DNA of 64,000 nt from Pelagibacteraceae bacterium (GTDB taxonomy: Bacteria; Pseudomonadota; Alphaproteobacteria; Pelagibacterales; Pelagibacteraceae), in contig JALEGD010000001.1 of the NCBI GenBank assembly GCA_022763425.1, positions 1,006,572 to 1,070,571 on the forward strand, given 5' to 3'. The notes under the pieces are model-generated. The model saw only the letters and a list, made by a program, of their open reading frames with translations, had not been told where the DNA came from and did no database searches. The number at the start of each line of letters is the position of its first letter. Positions within the stretch are counted from its first letter, which is position 1. Shown piece after piece: positions 1 to 10,238 of the stretch. Made by a program: the position numbers and the translations under genes.

Positions 1-2808
1 GTTTCTATCGCCATGAACATTGTCTACTCTTGCCACAGGTGGCCAGAATTTATTGGCTTTTAAATAGCTAAGCGGGAATGCAGCTTGCTCTCTTGTATAC
101 TTATGTGTCCAAGAGTCAGATGATAGTTCTAAATTCGTATGAGGTGCATTTTTAAGTGGATTATCTTGTTTATCAAAAACTTCGTTTTGAACCATTTTAA
201 TCTCTTTTCTAATATTAATCATCGCATCACAAAACTTATCCATTTCTAATAAGCTTTCACTTTCAGTTGGCTCAATCATCAATGTACCTGCAACTGGCCA
301 AGACATTGTTGGAGCATGATAACCATAATCTATTAATCTTTTAGCTATATCTTCTTCAGAGACTCCAGACTCAGCTTTTATTGGTCTAAAATCCAAAATA
401 CATTCATGGGCTACCAGGTTATTTTTTCCTTTGTATAAAGTTTGATAAGAAGTCTCTAACTTTTTTGACATGTAATTTGCGTTTAATATTGCAACTTCAG
501 TTGCTAATCTTAAACCTTCTGCTCCCATCATTTTGATGTACATCCATGAAATCGGTAGAATACTTGCGCTTCCCCAAGGTGCTGCTGACACAGATCCCAT
601 TCCAGTTTTAGGGCCAGAATTAACAAGAACATGATTTGGTAAAAATGGCTCTAAATGTTTTCCAACACCAATAGGTCCCATTCCAGGTCCACCGCCACCA
701 TGAGGTATACAAAAAGTTTTATGAAGATTCATATGACAAACATCTGGTCCAAACTTTCCAGGTTTTGCCAATCCTACTAGAGCATTTAAATTTGCTCCAT
801 CCATATATACTTGACCACCATGCGAATGAATAACATCACAAATCTCTTTAATATGCTCTTCAAATACCCCATGTGTTGAAGGGTAAGTAACCATTAAAGC
901 TGCCAGTTGTTTTGAATTTTCTTCAGCTTTTTTGCTTAGATCATCAATATCAACATTACCGTCTTTATCACAATTAACGACGACAACTTTCATACCTGCC
1001 ATCTGTGCACTTGCTGGATTAGTTCCGTGTGCTGAACTTGGTATCAGACAAATATTTCTATCTTTATCTCCGTTACTTAAATGAAACTTTCTAATCACCA
1101 TCAATCCTGCATACTCGCCTTGTGCTCCTGCATTTGGTTGTAAAGATACTCCAGAAAATCCTGTAATTTCTGTAAGCATATCTTCGAGATCAGCAAACAT
1201 TTTTGAATAACCTTTAGCCTGATCCAAAGGTGCAAAAGGATGAATACCGCCAAACTCTGGCCATGTTACTGGTATCATTTCTGCAACAGCATTTAATTTC
1301 ATTGTGCAGGATCCAAGTGCAATCATTGACCGATTTAATGCTATATCTTTATCTTCTAATTTTTTTAAATATCGAAGCATTTCTGTCTCAGAATGATATG
1401 AATTAAAAATTTCATGAGTTAAAAATTTAGAGGTTCTTTGAAGTGAATTTTCAATTGAAGAAATATTTACATTATTAATGCTATCGATTTGTTCATTTAA
1501 ACCAAAAATTTTTAAAAGATTATTTAAATCTTTAATTTCTGTTGTTTCATCAAAAGAAACTGACAGTGCATGTTGATCTATTAATCTTAAATTGACTTTA
1601 AACTCTAAAGCTTTTGCATAAATCTCTTGCGTTTTATCTTTTGTGTTTATTGTAACAGTGTCAAAAAACTGATCTGATAAAATTTCAAATTTTGTTTTTA
1701 CAATATCTGCAAATGCATTTGCGAATTTTGCTGTTCTTTCTCCGATATGTTTTATGCCATCTGGACCATGATAAATTCCATATGCTGCTGCCATTATTGA
1801 TAATAATGCTTGGGCTGTACAAATATTACTTGTCGCTTTTTCTCGTCTAATATGTTGTTCTCTTGTTTGAAGAGCCATTCTTAAAGCTTGATCATTATTT
1901 CTATCTTTTGATACACCAATTAATCTTCCTGGCATTGCGCGTTTAAATTCATCTTTAGTTGCAAAGAATGCTGCGTGAGGACCACCGTAACCCATTGGAA
2001 CACCAAAACGTTGAGAGTTTCCTACAACAATATCCGCGCCCATCTCTCCAGGAGGCTTTAATAAGGTTAAAGCTAATAAATCTGTTACTAGAATAGCTTT
2101 TCCATTTTTATCTTGAGTTTTTTTAATAAAAGTTTCCGCTCCGTTTATTTCTCCATAAGTATTGGGATATTGATAAATTGAGCAAAGTAAATCTCCTTCT
2201 ACTTTATCTATATTGTCATCATCTCCAATTATAACGTCGAGATTAAAAGGTTCTGCTCTTGTTTTAACAACATCAATAGTTTGAGGATTGCAATTTTTAG
2301 ATATAAAGATTTTGTGAAGTTTGCTCTTATCTACTCTTTGACAAAGGGCTACAGCTTCAGCGGCCGCGGTTCCCTCATCCAAAAGTGAAGCATTTGCGAT
2401 ATCCATACCTGTAAGATCAGTAACCATCTGTTGGAAATTTAATAACATCTCTAATCTTCCTTGAGCTACTTCGGGTTGATATGGAGTGTAAGATGTGTAC
2501 CAACCTGGATTTTCTAATAAATTTCTTAAAATTACATTTGGCGTATAGGTTCCGTAATAACCCATACCAATAAAGCTTTTAAAAATTTTGTTTTGACTAG
2601 CGATTTGCTTCAATTGTTGAAGCGCTGCATTTTCAGAAATAGGTGAATCGATATTTAAAGCACTGTTTTCTAAAATTTTTTCAGGAACTATTTTTTTAAT
2701 AAATTCGTCTAAAGAATTAAATCCCAAATAAGATAACATCTTATTTTGATCTGAAGATGATGGACCAATATGTCTTCTAATAAATTCTTTGTTCCTGTTA
2801 TCTGCCAT
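1..2808 (-). CDS. gcvP: Glycine dehydrogenase (decarboxylating), P-protein, C-terminus cut by window edge
   Basis: P-protein of the glycine cleavage system: the PLP enzyme that decarboxylates glycine and passes the aminomethyl group to the lipoyl arm of GcvH. My minus-strand translation runs open for 936 codons from ATG at 2808 to the window edge with no stop. The family is about 950 residues, so only the extreme C-terminus is missing. N-terminal RRHIGPS and a [11 protein letters not shown] stretch are typical. The glycine-rich PLP region reads [19 protein letters not shown], where the HK lysine should be the PLP lysine. The frame ends in VHGDRN, usually followed by a short conserved tail. 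The start codon overlaps the gcvH stop by one base (TAATG), so the two are probably translationally coupled. It is the third gene of gcvT-gcvH-gcvP. This is a single fused P-protein, not the split gcvPA/gcvPB form. Confidence 0.97.
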   Translation of the reverse strand, partial: MADNRNKEFIRRHIGPSSSDQNKMLSYLGFNSLDEFIKKIVPEKILENSALNIDSPISENAALQQLKQIASQNKIFKSFIGMGYYGTYTPNVILRNLLENPGWYTSYTPYQPEVAQGRLEMLLNFQQMVTDLTGMDIANASLLDEGTAAAEAVALCQRVDKSKLHKIFISKNCNPQTIDVVKTRAEPFNLDVIIGDDDNIDKVEGDLLCSIYQYPNTYGEINGAETFIKKTQDKNGKAILVTDLLALTLLKPPGEMGADIVVGNSQRFGVPMGYGGPHAAFFATKDEFKRAMPGRLIGVSKDRNNDQALRMALQTREQHIRREKATSNICTAQALLSIMAAAYGIYHGPDGIKHIGERTAKFANAFADIVKTKFEILSDQFFDTVTINTKDKTQEIYAKALEFKVNLRLIDQHALSVSFDETTEIKDLNNLLKIFGLNEQIDSINNVNISSIENSLQRTSKFLTHEIFNSYHSETEMLRYLKKLEDKDIALNRSMIALGSCTMKLNAVAEMIPVTWPEFGGIHPFAPLDQAKGYSKMFADLEDMLTEITGFSGVSLQPNAGAQGEYAGLMVIRKFHLSNGDKDRNICLIPSSAHGTNPASAQMAGMKVVVVNCDKDGNVDIDDLSKKAEENSKQLAALMVTYPSTHGVFEEHIKEICDVIHSHGGQVYMDGANLNALVGLAKPGKFGPDVCHMNLHKTFCIPHGGGGPGMGPIGVGKHLEPFLPNHVLVNSGPKTGMGSVSAAPWGSASILPISWMYIKMMGAEGLRLATEVAILNANYMSKKLETSYQTLYKGKNNLVAHECILDFRPIKAESGVSEEDIAKRLIDYGYHAPTMSWPVAGTLMIEPTESESLLEMDKFCDAMINIRKEIKMVQNEVFDKQDNPLKNAPHTNLELSSDSWTHKYTREQAAFPLSYLKANKFWPPVARVDNVHGDRN

Positions 2809-3185
2809 TAAGCGTTCTCCGTTACAAATTTGTCATAATCATCTTTACTCATCAATTCATTGATTTGTTCAGGATTAGTCACCTTTACTTTAAAAAACCA
2901 TCCGTTTCCTTCAGGATCTTGATTTACAAGAGAAGGGTCAGAAACTATTGCTTCATTACTTTCTGTAACTTCGCCAGCAATCGGTGAATAAACATCACTT
3001 GCTGCTTTCACAGACTCTACAACCGCAGCCTCTCCTCCAGCTTCAAATGTTTTTCCTTTATCTGGAACCTCAGTAAAAACAATATCTCCTAATTGCTCAG
3101 TTGCATGTTTTGTTATTCCAATCGTTGCTGTATCTCCATCTAGTTCAACCCACTCATGTTTTTTTGAATATTTTTTTTCAGCCAT
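2808..3185 (-). CDS. gcvH: Glycine cleavage system H protein
   Basis: Lipoyl carrier of the glycine cleavage complex; it shuttles the aminomethyl intermediate from GcvP to GcvT and is reoxidised by dihydrolipoamide dehydrogenase. At 125 residues it has normal length. The lipoyl-attachment segment [14 protein letters not shown] is intact and Lys60 is the expected modified residue. The ending [10 protein letters not shown] is also typical. It lies 11 bases after gcvT and overlaps the gcvP start by one base, so it belongs to the gcvTHP transcript under glycine-riboswitch control. Confidence 0.97.
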   Translation of the reverse strand: MAEKKYSKKHEWVELDGDTATIGITKHATEQLGDIVFTEVPDKGKTFEAGGEAAVVESVKAASDVYSPIAGEVTESNEAIVSDPSLVNQDPEGNGWFFKVKVTNPEQINELMSKDDYDKFVTENA

Positions 3186-3196
3186 AATTTTCCTTT

Positions 3197-4306
3197 CTAT
3201 TTTACGTAACTTTTTTTATAAAAAGGCATCTTAAAGATTTTTGCAGCATGCCTTTTTCCCCTCACTTCTAATTCTAAATCTTCTCCTTCATTAGAAAATT
3301 CTTTTAATACATAACCCATTGCAACAGGTCCGTTTACACTTGGTCCAAATCCACCACTTGTTACAATTCCTATTTCTTTATCACCTTTAAAAACTTTTGA
3401 ACCTTCTCTTGCGATTGTTTTTTCAGGTTTGATACCTACTCTCTTTTTTAAAGCACCATTTTTGATTTGATCTTTTACAATTGAAGCACCTAAAAAATTT
3501 CCTTCTTCTTTATTTTTCTTAGATAAAGCCCAAGTTAAACTTGCTTCTACAGGTGTAGTTTTGGTATCTAGATCGTGGCCATATAAACATAAACCAGCTT
3601 CTAATCTTAAAGAGTCTCTTGCTCCTAAACCAATAAGTTTAACATTATGATCTTCTAACAACGTTTTGCAAAATTTTTCAGCTAAAGAATTTTTTATTGA
3701 TACCTCAAAACCATCTTCTCCAGTATATCCAGAACGCGTGACATAAATATCTTCATTATTTAATTTAAACTTTGATCCGTTCATAAAAGTTAAAGCTGAA
3801 ACTCCAGGAATGATATTATCTAAAATTTCAACAGCTTTGGGACCTTGTATTGCAATTAAAGATAAGTCTTCATGTAATTTAGTTTTTGAAGGATCAATTA
3901 CTTCGTGAATTCTTTTAATATCGTGATGTTTGCAAGCCGCATTAAGAACTATATTTAGTCCACCTTCAACTTTCGTGACAATTAAATCATCGTCAATACC
4001 ACCATCTTTATTCATCAAAACAGTGTACTTAGATTGATTGTTATTTAATGATTTTAAATCAATAGGAACTATTTTTTCTAAAGGCAAATACTCTTCTTCA
4101 GTTCCATAGATTGAGAATTGACCCATATGGGAAACATCAAAAATTCCAGCATTAGCCCTTACATGTAAGTGCTCTTTCATAATGCCTTCAGGATATTGCA
4201 CTGGCATTTGATATCCCGCAAATTGAACCATCTTTCCACCAACGGATACATGAAAATCGTAAAGCGCTGTTTTTAAATCTGTAATTTTTTCTGCGTTTTG
4301 ACTCAT
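3197..4306 (-). CDS. gcvT: Glycine cleavage system T protein (aminomethyltransferase)
   Basis: Transfers the methylene group from the GcvH aminomethyl arm to tetrahydrofolate, giving 5,10-methylene-THF and ammonia. The 369-residue protein has normal length, with the N-terminal folate-binding region (FAGYQMPVQY, FDVSHMGQ), the SGYTGEDGFE motif and the LGARDSLRLEAGLCLYG motif. It is the first gene of gcvTHP. The ATG at 4306 lies directly behind a tandem glycine riboswitch. The only Shine-Dalgarno-like bases (AGAG, 7 bases before ATG) fall inside the P1 stem of the second aptamer, which suggests control at translation initiation. Confidence 0.97.
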   Translation of the reverse strand: MSQNAEKITDLKTALYDFHVSVGGKMVQFAGYQMPVQYPEGIMKEHLHVRANAGIFDVSHMGQFSIYGTEEEYLPLEKIVPIDLKSLNNNQSKYTVLMNKDGGIDDDLIVTKVEGGLNIVLNAACKHHDIKRIHEVIDPSKTKLHEDLSLIAIQGPKAVEILDNIIPGVSALTFMNGSKFKLNNEDIYVTRSGYTGEDGFEVSIKNSLAEKFCKTLLEDHNVKLIGLGARDSLRLEAGLCLYGHDLDTKTTPVEASLTWALSKKNKEEGNFLGASIVKDQIKNGALKKRVGIKPEKTIAREGSKVFKGDKEIGIVTSGGFGPSVNGPVAMGYVLKEFSNEGEDLELEVRGKRHAAKIFKMPFYKKSYVK

Positions 4307-4307
4307 T

Positions 4308-4470
4308 AATAAACTCTGTTCATATGCCCGTCTGTCGATTTACCTGAGAGATTTGCTCCTTCGGTGGGACTTTAATCCGCTTTCCAGAGTTTATTTTATA
4401 TACGGTCCATTTACCTGAGAGTTTCCTGGGCTTTGCTCCTTCGGTGCTGATTTAACAGACTCTCCCGTAT
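4308..4470 (-). promoter_or_regulatory. Tandem glycine riboswitch upstream of gcvT
   Basis: On the minus strand two glycine-aptamer cores follow each other, each with the conserved CACCGAAGGAGCAAA-type block and a CTCTCAGGTAAA-type block. Aptamer I spans about 4400-4470 and is closed by a 6-bp P1 (4400-4405 with 4465-4470). Aptamer II spans about 4308-4395 and is closed by an 11-bp perfect P1 (4308-4318 with 4385-4395). The linker is only about 4 bases. The 3' strand of P1-II ends one base before the gcvT ATG and contains its AGAG ribosome-binding bases. No terminator hairpin with a U run is visible, so control is more likely translational. Glycine riboswitches before gcvT are established in SAR11. 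Confidence 0.95.
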
Positions 4471-4483
4471 AAAATCACACTAT

Positions 4484-4512
4484 CTTTTACCTATCTGAAT
4501 ACAATAACGCAA
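4484..4512 (-). promoter_or_regulatory. Candidate sigma-70-type promoter for gcvTHP
   Basis: Minus strand reads TTGCGT (4507-4512), a 17-base spacer, then TAAAAG (4484-4489), placing transcription start a few bases before riboswitch aptamer I. The match to consensus is moderate (3/6 and 4/6), so this is a positional inference. The rest of 4471-4565 shows nothing else. Confidence 0.35.
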
Positions 4513-4565
4513 TAGTTGTGAGGGTAATTTAGGTTCGTTTTGATAAATGGGTTTGCTTCCCAGAT

Positions 4566-5531
4566 TTAATTATTTATTTTTTCAGATAATAATTTCGCAT
4601 TAATCCATGCATTTTCAGCTCTTCCGCCTGTAAACCAATCACCAGTAATGCCAATGTATTTTTTATCATCCCAAAAAACTTCAGAAGATTGATTTTCAGA
4701 ATAAGCATATAGCCAACCGTGAATGTTTTTATGAATCACCTCAGAATCATCAATTTTAAAAATATCTAAAAATTCACTCAAAATTTCATTTAAGATATGC
4801 TCTTTGTTTTCCCTGTATCTTTTAAAGTTCGTAAAACCATACTCTTCTGTAGTTTGAAGAGTTAACAATGTAAGATCCTTATTGTTTAAATCTCTAAATT
4901 TAGAACTTTCATTTGCACACCAAGATATAATTTTATTATTTTTAATTACATAGCCTGAATGTTTAAAAATTGGAGACTCTTTTAAAGCTAGCATGATAGT
5001 AAAACATGGCTTCATAAAGTTTTCCTTTATCTCAAATTTTAAATCTAAATCTTTTATTAAAATATTCGTTTGTTCTTGAGGAAGAGTTAAAATAATTTTT
5101 TTTGCAAGATGCTCATTTGAACTATCATCAATAAGTTTCCAGTGATCATTTTGATACTCAATTTTTTCAATTCTAGTTTTGAAATGACATTGATCTAAAT
5201 TGATATTTGATTTTACAAAATCATTATTGCCAGTGATACCAATTAATTTTTCAGATGGAGGTAAAACAGAGACTTTCCTGTCAATCTCAACAAAGTCTCC
5301 TTCCCATTGCTTAACACTTTTATTTAATTTTAAAAATTCTGAAAACTTTTTATCTTTAGGTGAAATATATTGAAGACCATGATCAAACACTCCAATATCA
5401 TCTACTTTCCTTGTAGAAGATCTACCTCCTGGTCCTCTTGCTTTTTCAAAAATTTTGATATCTTTTTCGTTTAAATAACAAGAAAGTACCGAAGTTGAAA
5501 ATCCTGCGCCAATAATTGCAATTTTTATCAT
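4566..5531 (-). CDS. Renalase-like FAD-dependent amine oxidase family protein
   Basis: 321-residue flavoprotein with an N-terminal Rossmann FAD motif (IIGAGFSTSVLSCYL, residues about 5-19), then an FEKARGPGGRSSTRK segment typical of the renalase/amine-oxidase superfamily (COG3380-like). A C-terminal ITGDWFTGGRAENAW segment closes the FAD site. Soluble, with no signal peptide. The substrate cannot be read from sequence; bacterial renalase relatives oxidise or isomerise aberrant dihydronicotinamides, so a metabolite-repair role is possible. Its start abuts the stop of the upstream EamA transporter gene (TAA then ATG), so the two are probably one operon. The gene ends about 95 bases before the glycine riboswitch. 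Confidence 0.75.
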   Translation of the reverse strand: MIKIAIIGAGFSTSVLSCYLNEKDIKIFEKARGPGGRSSTRKVDDIGVFDHGLQYISPKDKKFSEFLKLNKSVKQWEGDFVEIDRKVSVLPPSEKLIGITGNNDFVKSNINLDQCHFKTRIEKIEYQNDHWKLIDDSSNEHLAKKIILTLPQEQTNILIKDLDLKFEIKENFMKPCFTIMLALKESPIFKHSGYVIKNNKIISWCANESSKFRDLNNKDLTLLTLQTTEEYGFTNFKRYRENKEHILNEILSEFLDIFKIDDSEVIHKNIHGWLYAYSENQSSEVFWDDKKYIGITGDWFTGGRAENAWINAKLLSEKINN

Positions 5532-6380
5532 TTATTTTTTAAACGTTTTTAATAATAAAGCACAAAAGATAATTGCACCACCAACAAATACTCCAAGAGA
5601 AGGATTTTCGCTTATAAAAATCCAGGCCCAGACTGGTCCAGCGATAGCCTCTGTAAAGGCAAAAATTCCAACCTTTGCAGACTCTGTTGTCCTTGATCCT
5701 AATGTTAAACAGATAAAGCCTGGAGCATATTGTAAAGAACCAAATAAGAAAGCTAGAACAAGATCATGAAAATTTATACTTAAATCTTTGGTCATAATTG
5801 AACCCACGCACATACAAAAAATCCCTGAAAGAGCAACTGCAGGAACCATATCGGTTTGATTATATTTTCTTATAATTATTACAATTGTCGTGAAACAGAT
5901 TGGTGTTATAAATGCTAAAGCATTACCTAACGTTGTGCCATTTGAAATTTTAGTTCCAATCATAATATAAATCCCAATTCCTGCTAAAATGATTGCGACA
6001 AATGTTGAAAAATTTATTTTTTCTTTAAGAAAAAAATAACCAGCAATTGCAAGCATAAAAGTTTGAGTACTTATGATAAATAATACATTTGCAACTGTTG
6101 TATGTTTCATTGCAAACATATAAGCCCCACTACCAGTCGCATATAAAGCGGCACAAAAAATACCTATTAATCCTAAATTTTTAAATTTTGGAATAATGTT
6201 ACCTTTTGATGTAAAAAATAAAAAAATAATTACCGCGGGGGTGAAAAAAAAAGATCTCCAAAAATATATCGTCCAAACATCATTAGTTTCAAAAAGTTTA
6301 AACAAAGTGCCACCCGAACTTAAAAACAATCCACCAAGAGCCACGAGTATAAATCCAGGTATTTTATAATTGGATAACAT
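5532..6380 (-). CDS. EamA-family (DMT superfamily) transporter
   Basis: 282-residue membrane protein with about ten hydrophobic segments in two repeated halves, the pattern of EamA/RhaT drug-metabolite transporters. It likely exports a small metabolite or amino acid; the substrate is not predictable. The gene is divergent from the ProC-like gene at 6406 with only 25 bases between start codons, so promoters must be very compact or overlap coding sequence. It is followed directly by the renalase-like gene. Confidence 0.85.
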   Translation of the reverse strand: MLSNYKIPGFILVALGGLFLSSGGTLFKLFETNDVWTIYFWRSFFFTPAVIIFLFFTSKGNIIPKFKNLGLIGIFCAALYATGSGAYMFAMKHTTVANVLFIISTQTFMLAIAGYFFLKEKINFSTFVAIILAGIGIYIMIGTKISNGTTLGNALAFITPICFTTIVIIIRKYNQTDMVPAVALSGIFCMCVGSIMTKDLSINFHDLVLAFLFGSLQYAPGFICLTLGSRTTESAKVGIFAFTEAIAGPVWAWIFISENPSLGVFVGGAIIFCALLLKTFKK

Positions 6381-6405
6381 CTGTCTTTAGTTTAATACTA
6401 TATTT

Positions 6406-7182
6406 ATGAAATTAGGATTTTTAGGTACAGGAACTATTGCAACTGCTGTCATTGAAGGCCTAATTAAGTCAAAAGCTAGGGTTGAGCAATTTAATATTTC
6501 TAAAAGGTCCGTTAAAAACTCATCAGTTTTAAAGAAAAAATCAAAAAAAATTAAAGTTCATAATAAAAATCAAGAAATTGTAGATAAATCTTCAATTATT
6601 TTTATTAGCCTGCTTCCAAAAGTTGCAAAAAAAGAAATAAAAAAATTACAATTCAAAAAAGATAAAATTATTGTCAGTTTTGTTTCTACACTGGATATAA
6701 AAAGCTTAAAAAAAATATGTTATCCAGTAAAAACAATTATTAAAGCGGCGCCTTTACCAATGGCGATAGATGGGTTGAGCCCAACTATTATTTATCCAAA
6801 TCATAAATTTATTAGAAATTTATTTGAAAAAATTGGAACAGTTGTTGTTGCAAAGAATGAAAACCAAAACAATCATTTTTGGGTTATGTCTTCATTTATG
6901 GCAACTTATGTATCTATTATTCAAATAATGAAAAAATATTTGTTAAAAAATAAAGTAAGAAATGAAGATGCCAATAAATATATTAATACCTTTTTAACTG
7001 GAATGTTATTTGAATTAAATAACAAAAAATTTATTTTAAAAAATTCCATAAAGTCTCTTCAAACTAAAGGGGGTATTAATGAAGAGTTATTAAAACGATT
7101 AATTAAAGATAAATTTTTTAAAAAATTAGAAAATAATCTTAATAAAATTTTTTTAAGATTAAAAAAAGCAAACGATAAATAG
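6406..7182 (+). CDS. Pyrroline-5-carboxylate reductase family oxidoreductase (divergent ProC)
   Basis: 258 residues with an N-terminal NAD(P)-binding Rossmann motif ([15 protein letters not shown], residues 4-18), a [19 protein letters not shown] stretch where ProC has its active-site loop, and a helical C-terminal half with [10 protein letters not shown] where ProC has the dimer-interface glycine motif. This is the layout of pyrroline-5-carboxylate reductase, but the RAMPN-type motif is degenerate (AAPLP), so proline synthesis is not assured. The protein is rich in Lys and Asn. It ends 8 bases before gloA and may share its transcript. Confidence 0.7.
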   Translation: MKLGFLGTGTIATAVIEGLIKSKARVEQFNISKRSVKNSSVLKKKSKKIKVHNKNQEIVDKSSIIFISLLPKVAKKEIKKLQFKKDKIIVSFVSTLDIKSLKKICYPVKTIIKAAPLPMAIDGLSPTIIYPNHKFIRNLFEKIGTVVVAKNENQNNHFWVMSSFMATYVSIIQIMKKYLLKNKVRNEDANKYINTFLTGMLFELNNKKFILKNSIKSLQTKGGINEELLKRLIKDKFFKKLENNLNKIFLRLKKANDK

Positions 7183-7190
7183 GAGCGCAT

Positions 7191-7694
7191 ATGTTTAATG
7201 AAGTAGAAGGAAACTGTAAAACACCCGATCAAGAAACTCAAAATTATAGATTAAATCATACGATGATCAGAGTAAAAGATCCTGTAAAGTCTATAGATTT
7301 TTATACCAGGATTATGGGAATGAAATTATTAAGAAAAATTGATTTTCCTGCAGCAAAATTTTCTTTATATTTTTTAGGTACTTTCGATGAAAATGAAGTG
7401 AAAGATATTCCAGAAACTGATGATGAAAGAAGGTCTTGGGTACTTAGTCAAAAGTCTATTCTAGAGCTTACACATAATCATGGAACTGAAGATGATCAAA
7501 ACTTTTCTTATCATGATGGAAATAAAGATCCAAGAGGATTTGGACATATAGCATTTAGAGTTCCTGATGTAATCAAAGCATGCGAGCGTTTTGAAAAACT
7601 TGGAGTTACATTTCAAAAAAAACCTGCGGACGGACGCATGAGTAATATTGCATTTATCAAAGATCCGGATGGATATTGGATTGAAATTGTTTAA
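7191..7694 (+). CDS. gloA: Lactoylglutathione lyase (glyoxalase I)
   Basis: 167-residue member of the vicinal-oxygen-chelate superfamily. It isomerises the methylglyoxal-glutathione hemithioacetal to S-lactoylglutathione. The four metal ligands of glyoxalase I are recognisable in order: His in LNHTMIRV, Glu in LELTHNHG, His in GHIAFRV, and Glu in the terminal YWIEIV. The [20 protein letters not shown] segment is characteristic. A good ribosome-binding site (AGGAG) precedes the ATG. The 3' end overlaps the convergent pdxH gene by 4 bases. Confidence 0.93.
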   Translation: MFNEVEGNCKTPDQETQNYRLNHTMIRVKDPVKSIDFYTRIMGMKLLRKIDFPAAKFSLYFLGTFDENEVKDIPETDDERRSWVLSQKSILELTHNHGTEDDQNFSYHDGNKDPRGFGHIAFRVPDVIKACERFEKLGVTFQKKPADGRMSNIAFIKDPDGYWIEIV

Positions 7695-8308
7695 GGGTAA
7701 AGTATTTCTTTAGACCACGCCTGCCCTATTCGACTATAGCACAATCTTTGATGTAATCTGTTTTTGACATCTTTCCAAAATTCTATTTTATAAGGCGTTA
7801 GTGCCCAACCTGACCAGTGCGCTGGTCTTGGAACTTTATTTTCATCGGGGTATTTTTCTTTAAATTCTTTAATTTTATTTTCAAACTCATCACGGTGTTT
7901 CATCACTTCAGATTGAGATGATGCCCAAGCTCCAATACGACTACCGTATGGTCTAGAATTATAATATTCATCAGCTGTTTTGCTATCAACAAGCTCAACG
8001 GATCCTTGAATACGAATTTGACGAAGCAAGGATTTCCAATGGAAACACATCGAAGCCTTTGGATTTCCCTTTAAATCTTTACTCTTTTTACTCTCAAGAT
8101 TGGTATAAAAAATAAAACTGGTATCGGTTAAACCTTTTAACAACACTACTCTGTTATCGGGTTGACCTGCGCTGTCTACAGTAGCGACGTTCACTGCATT
8201 GGGATCATTAGGTTCAGATTTTTTTGCTTCTTCCATCCATGCTTTAAATAAATCAAATGGATTTTCTTCATTTAAAAAGGCTGGATCTAGTCCTAATTTT
8301 TCATTCAT
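7691..8308 (-). CDS. pdxH: Pyridoxamine/pyridoxine 5'-phosphate oxidase
   Basis: 205-residue FMN enzyme that oxidises pyridoxine or pyridoxamine 5'-phosphate to PLP. Visible family motifs are RVVLLKG near residue 53, [29 protein letters not shown], the PRPAHWSGW active-site segment and the C-terminal RLCYSR. Normal length. It is transcribed toward gloA and diverges from aroC, leaving about 32 bases for two promoters. PLP is the cofactor of GcvP in the same window, although no regulatory link is visible. Confidence 0.95.
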   Translation of the reverse strand: MNEKLGLDPAFLNEENPFDLFKAWMEEAKKSEPNDPNAVNVATVDSAGQPDNRVVLLKGLTDTSFIFYTNLESKKSKDLKGNPKASMCFHWKSLLRQIRIQGSVELVDSKTADEYYNSRPYGSRIGAWASSQSEVMKHRDEFENKIKEFKEKYPDENKVPRPAHWSGWALTPYKIEFWKDVKNRLHQRLCYSRIGQAWSKEILYP

Positions 8309-8340
8309 AATTAAGCCAAATTAACCTATATAATACCCTT

Positions 8341-9426
8341 ATGTCATTCAATACTTTTGGGAAATTATTTAGATTTACAACATGGGGTGAATCTCATGGT
8401 CCTGCTCTTGGTTGTGTGGTTGACGGATGTCCTCCAAACATACCTTTAAAAGAAAGTGATATACAAAAAGAACTTAATCGAAGAAAACCCGGGCAATCTA
8501 AATTTGTAACGCAAAGAAAAGAGAGTGATACCGTACATATTTTATCTGGTGTTTTTGAAGGTAAAACTACAGGAACGCCTATTTCACTTGTGATTTACAA
8601 TGAAGATCAAAAATCAAAAGACTATGGTGATATCAAAGATAAATTCAGACCAGGTCATGCTGACTTTACTTATTTTAAAAAATATGGAATTCGAGATTAT
8701 CGAGGTGGAGGAAGATCATCTGCCAGAGAAACTGCTGCACGAGTTGCAGCGGGTGCAATTGCAAGAAAAGTTTTAGAACAAAAACTTGGAAAAAAATTTA
8801 ATATTGTTGGAGCAGTGACGCAAGTGGGTCCAGTTTTTTCAAATCCAGAAAATTGGGATGATAAACAAATTAGTAAAAACCCATTCTTTGCTGCAGATAA
8901 AGATGTTGTCTCTATATACGAACATTACCTCATGGATATTAGAAAATCTGGAAGTTCATGTGGCGCAATGATTGAACTAAGAGCAAGAGGTATTCCTGTT
9001 GGTCTTGGTGCTCCTATTTATTCAAAACTTGATGCAGATATTGCAGCAGGTTTGATGAGTATTAATGCAGTAAAATCTGTAAACATTGGTGCAGGAAGTG
9101 AAGTAGCATCGTTATCAGGTGAATTAAATTCAGATGAAATGAGAGCATCTGGTAAACAAGTAAAATTTAAATCTAATAAAGCTGGTGGAATTTTAGGTGG
9201 GATTTCTTCTGGACAAGAAATCATATGTTCATTTGCAGTAAAACCTACCTCATCTATTTTAAACACAAGAGAGACTGTAAATAAAAAAGGAAAGAATACA
9301 AAAATTTCTGTAAGAGGAAGACATGATCCTTGTGTTGGAATTCGAGCCGTTCCAATTGGTGAAGCGATGCTAGCATGTATTTTGTTAGATCATTACTTGA
9401 TGCATAAAGCACAATGTGGAAAATAA
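8341..9426 (+). CDS. aroC: Chorismate synthase
   Basis: Last common step of the shikimate pathway: 5-enolpyruvylshikimate-3-phosphate to chorismate, requiring reduced FMN. The 361-residue protein carries the three signature regions: [17 protein letters not shown] near the N-terminus, the [20 protein letters not shown] segment, and [19 protein letters not shown] near the C-terminus. It is followed without any gap by the rhomboid gene, so the two are probably co-transcribed. Confidence 0.98.
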   Translation: MSFNTFGKLFRFTTWGESHGPALGCVVDGCPPNIPLKESDIQKELNRRKPGQSKFVTQRKESDTVHILSGVFEGKTTGTPISLVIYNEDQKSKDYGDIKDKFRPGHADFTYFKKYGIRDYRGGGRSSARETAARVAAGAIARKVLEQKLGKKFNIVGAVTQVGPVFSNPENWDDKQISKNPFFAADKDVVSIYEHYLMDIRKSGSSCGAMIELRARGIPVGLGAPIYSKLDADIAAGLMSINAVKSVNIGAGSEVASLSGELNSDEMRASGKQVKFKSNKAGGILGGISSGQEIICSFAVKPTSSILNTRETVNKKGKNTKISVRGRHDPCVGIRAVPIGEAMLACILLDHYLMHKAQCGK

Positions 9427-10158
9427 GTGATCCCACTCAAAGACGATAATCCAACATCCTCAACCCCAATCATTACTTACTTTTTAATTGGAGTTTGCGT
9501 TGTTATTTTTTTATTAGAACTTTCATCTCCTAATTATGATAGTGGAGCAATATTTTATTCCTGGGGATTTATCCCTGCATCCTTTTTTCATAACTTTGAA
9601 GTTCCAAGTGAAGTTTACCGAGTTACACCTATGGCGACATTGTTTACCTCAATGTTTATGCATGGAGGATTTATGCATCTTATTGGCAACATGCTTTATA
9701 TGTGGATCTTTGCAGATAATATTGAAGATGAACTTGGGAAAACCAAGTTTATTATTTTTTACCTTTTATCAGGTGTAGCTGCAGCTTTAACACAAGGCTA
9801 TATGAATACAGAGTCTACTATTCCTATGGTTGGTGCAAGTGGTGCTATTGGAGGCATACTTGGGGCATACATTGTTAATCATCCCAAGGCCAAGGTGCTC
9901 GTTTTAATCCCTCTTGGGTTCTTCTCCCAGATCATAAAGATCCCAGCAATTTTTGTTCTAGGTTTTTGGTTTGTTCTTCAGTTCATCAGTTCAGCTGCGA
10001 CAAGTAGTACAGGTGGTGGTGTTGCTTATGGTGCTCATATCGGTGGTTTTATCTTCGGAGCCATCGCAATTCTCTTCTTCAATCGAGGAGTGAGAAGAAA
10101 ACCTGCTCGAGCAAAAAAAGTTTCAAAAAAAATCAAAAATCCATGGGATCAAGCCTAA
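9427..10158 (+). CDS. Rhomboid-family intramembrane serine protease
   Basis: 243-residue polytopic membrane protein. The catalytic dyad is visible: Ser138 in GASGA (136-140) and His204 in AYGAHIGG. Asn88 in the HLIGN motif after HGGFMH (79-84) is the oxyanion-hole position. About six transmembrane helices are apparent, followed by a basic cytoplasmic tail. The start is GTG, directly after the aroC stop, which implies coupling. The substrate is unknown. The basic, lysine-rich C-terminus (residues 220-240) is unusual compared with minimal rhomboids. Confidence 0.93.
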   Translation: MIPLKDDNPTSSTPIITYFLIGVCVVIFLLELSSPNYDSGAIFYSWGFIPASFFHNFEVPSEVYRVTPMATLFTSMFMHGGFMHLIGNMLYMWIFADNIEDELGKTKFIIFYLLSGVAAALTQGYMNTESTIPMVGASGAIGGILGAYIVNHPKAKVLVLIPLGFFSQIIKIPAIFVLGFWFVLQFISSAATSSTGGGVAYGAHIGGFIFGAIAILFFNRGVRRKPARAKKVSKKIKNPWDQA

Positions 10159-10238
10159 CCCAATCTGACAAATAAAAACCCTAAACTGGGTGTGGATAAT
10201 ATTGTGTTAAAAATGTGTTTTGGGTTTAATGCATTTGT
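10159..10238. other. Intergenic region
   Basis: 80 bases between the rhomboid and zinc-ribbon genes. A short inverted ACCC/GGGT pair (10178-10181 and 10188-10191) is present without a U run, too weak to call a terminator. No RNA gene is recognised. Confidence 0.4.
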
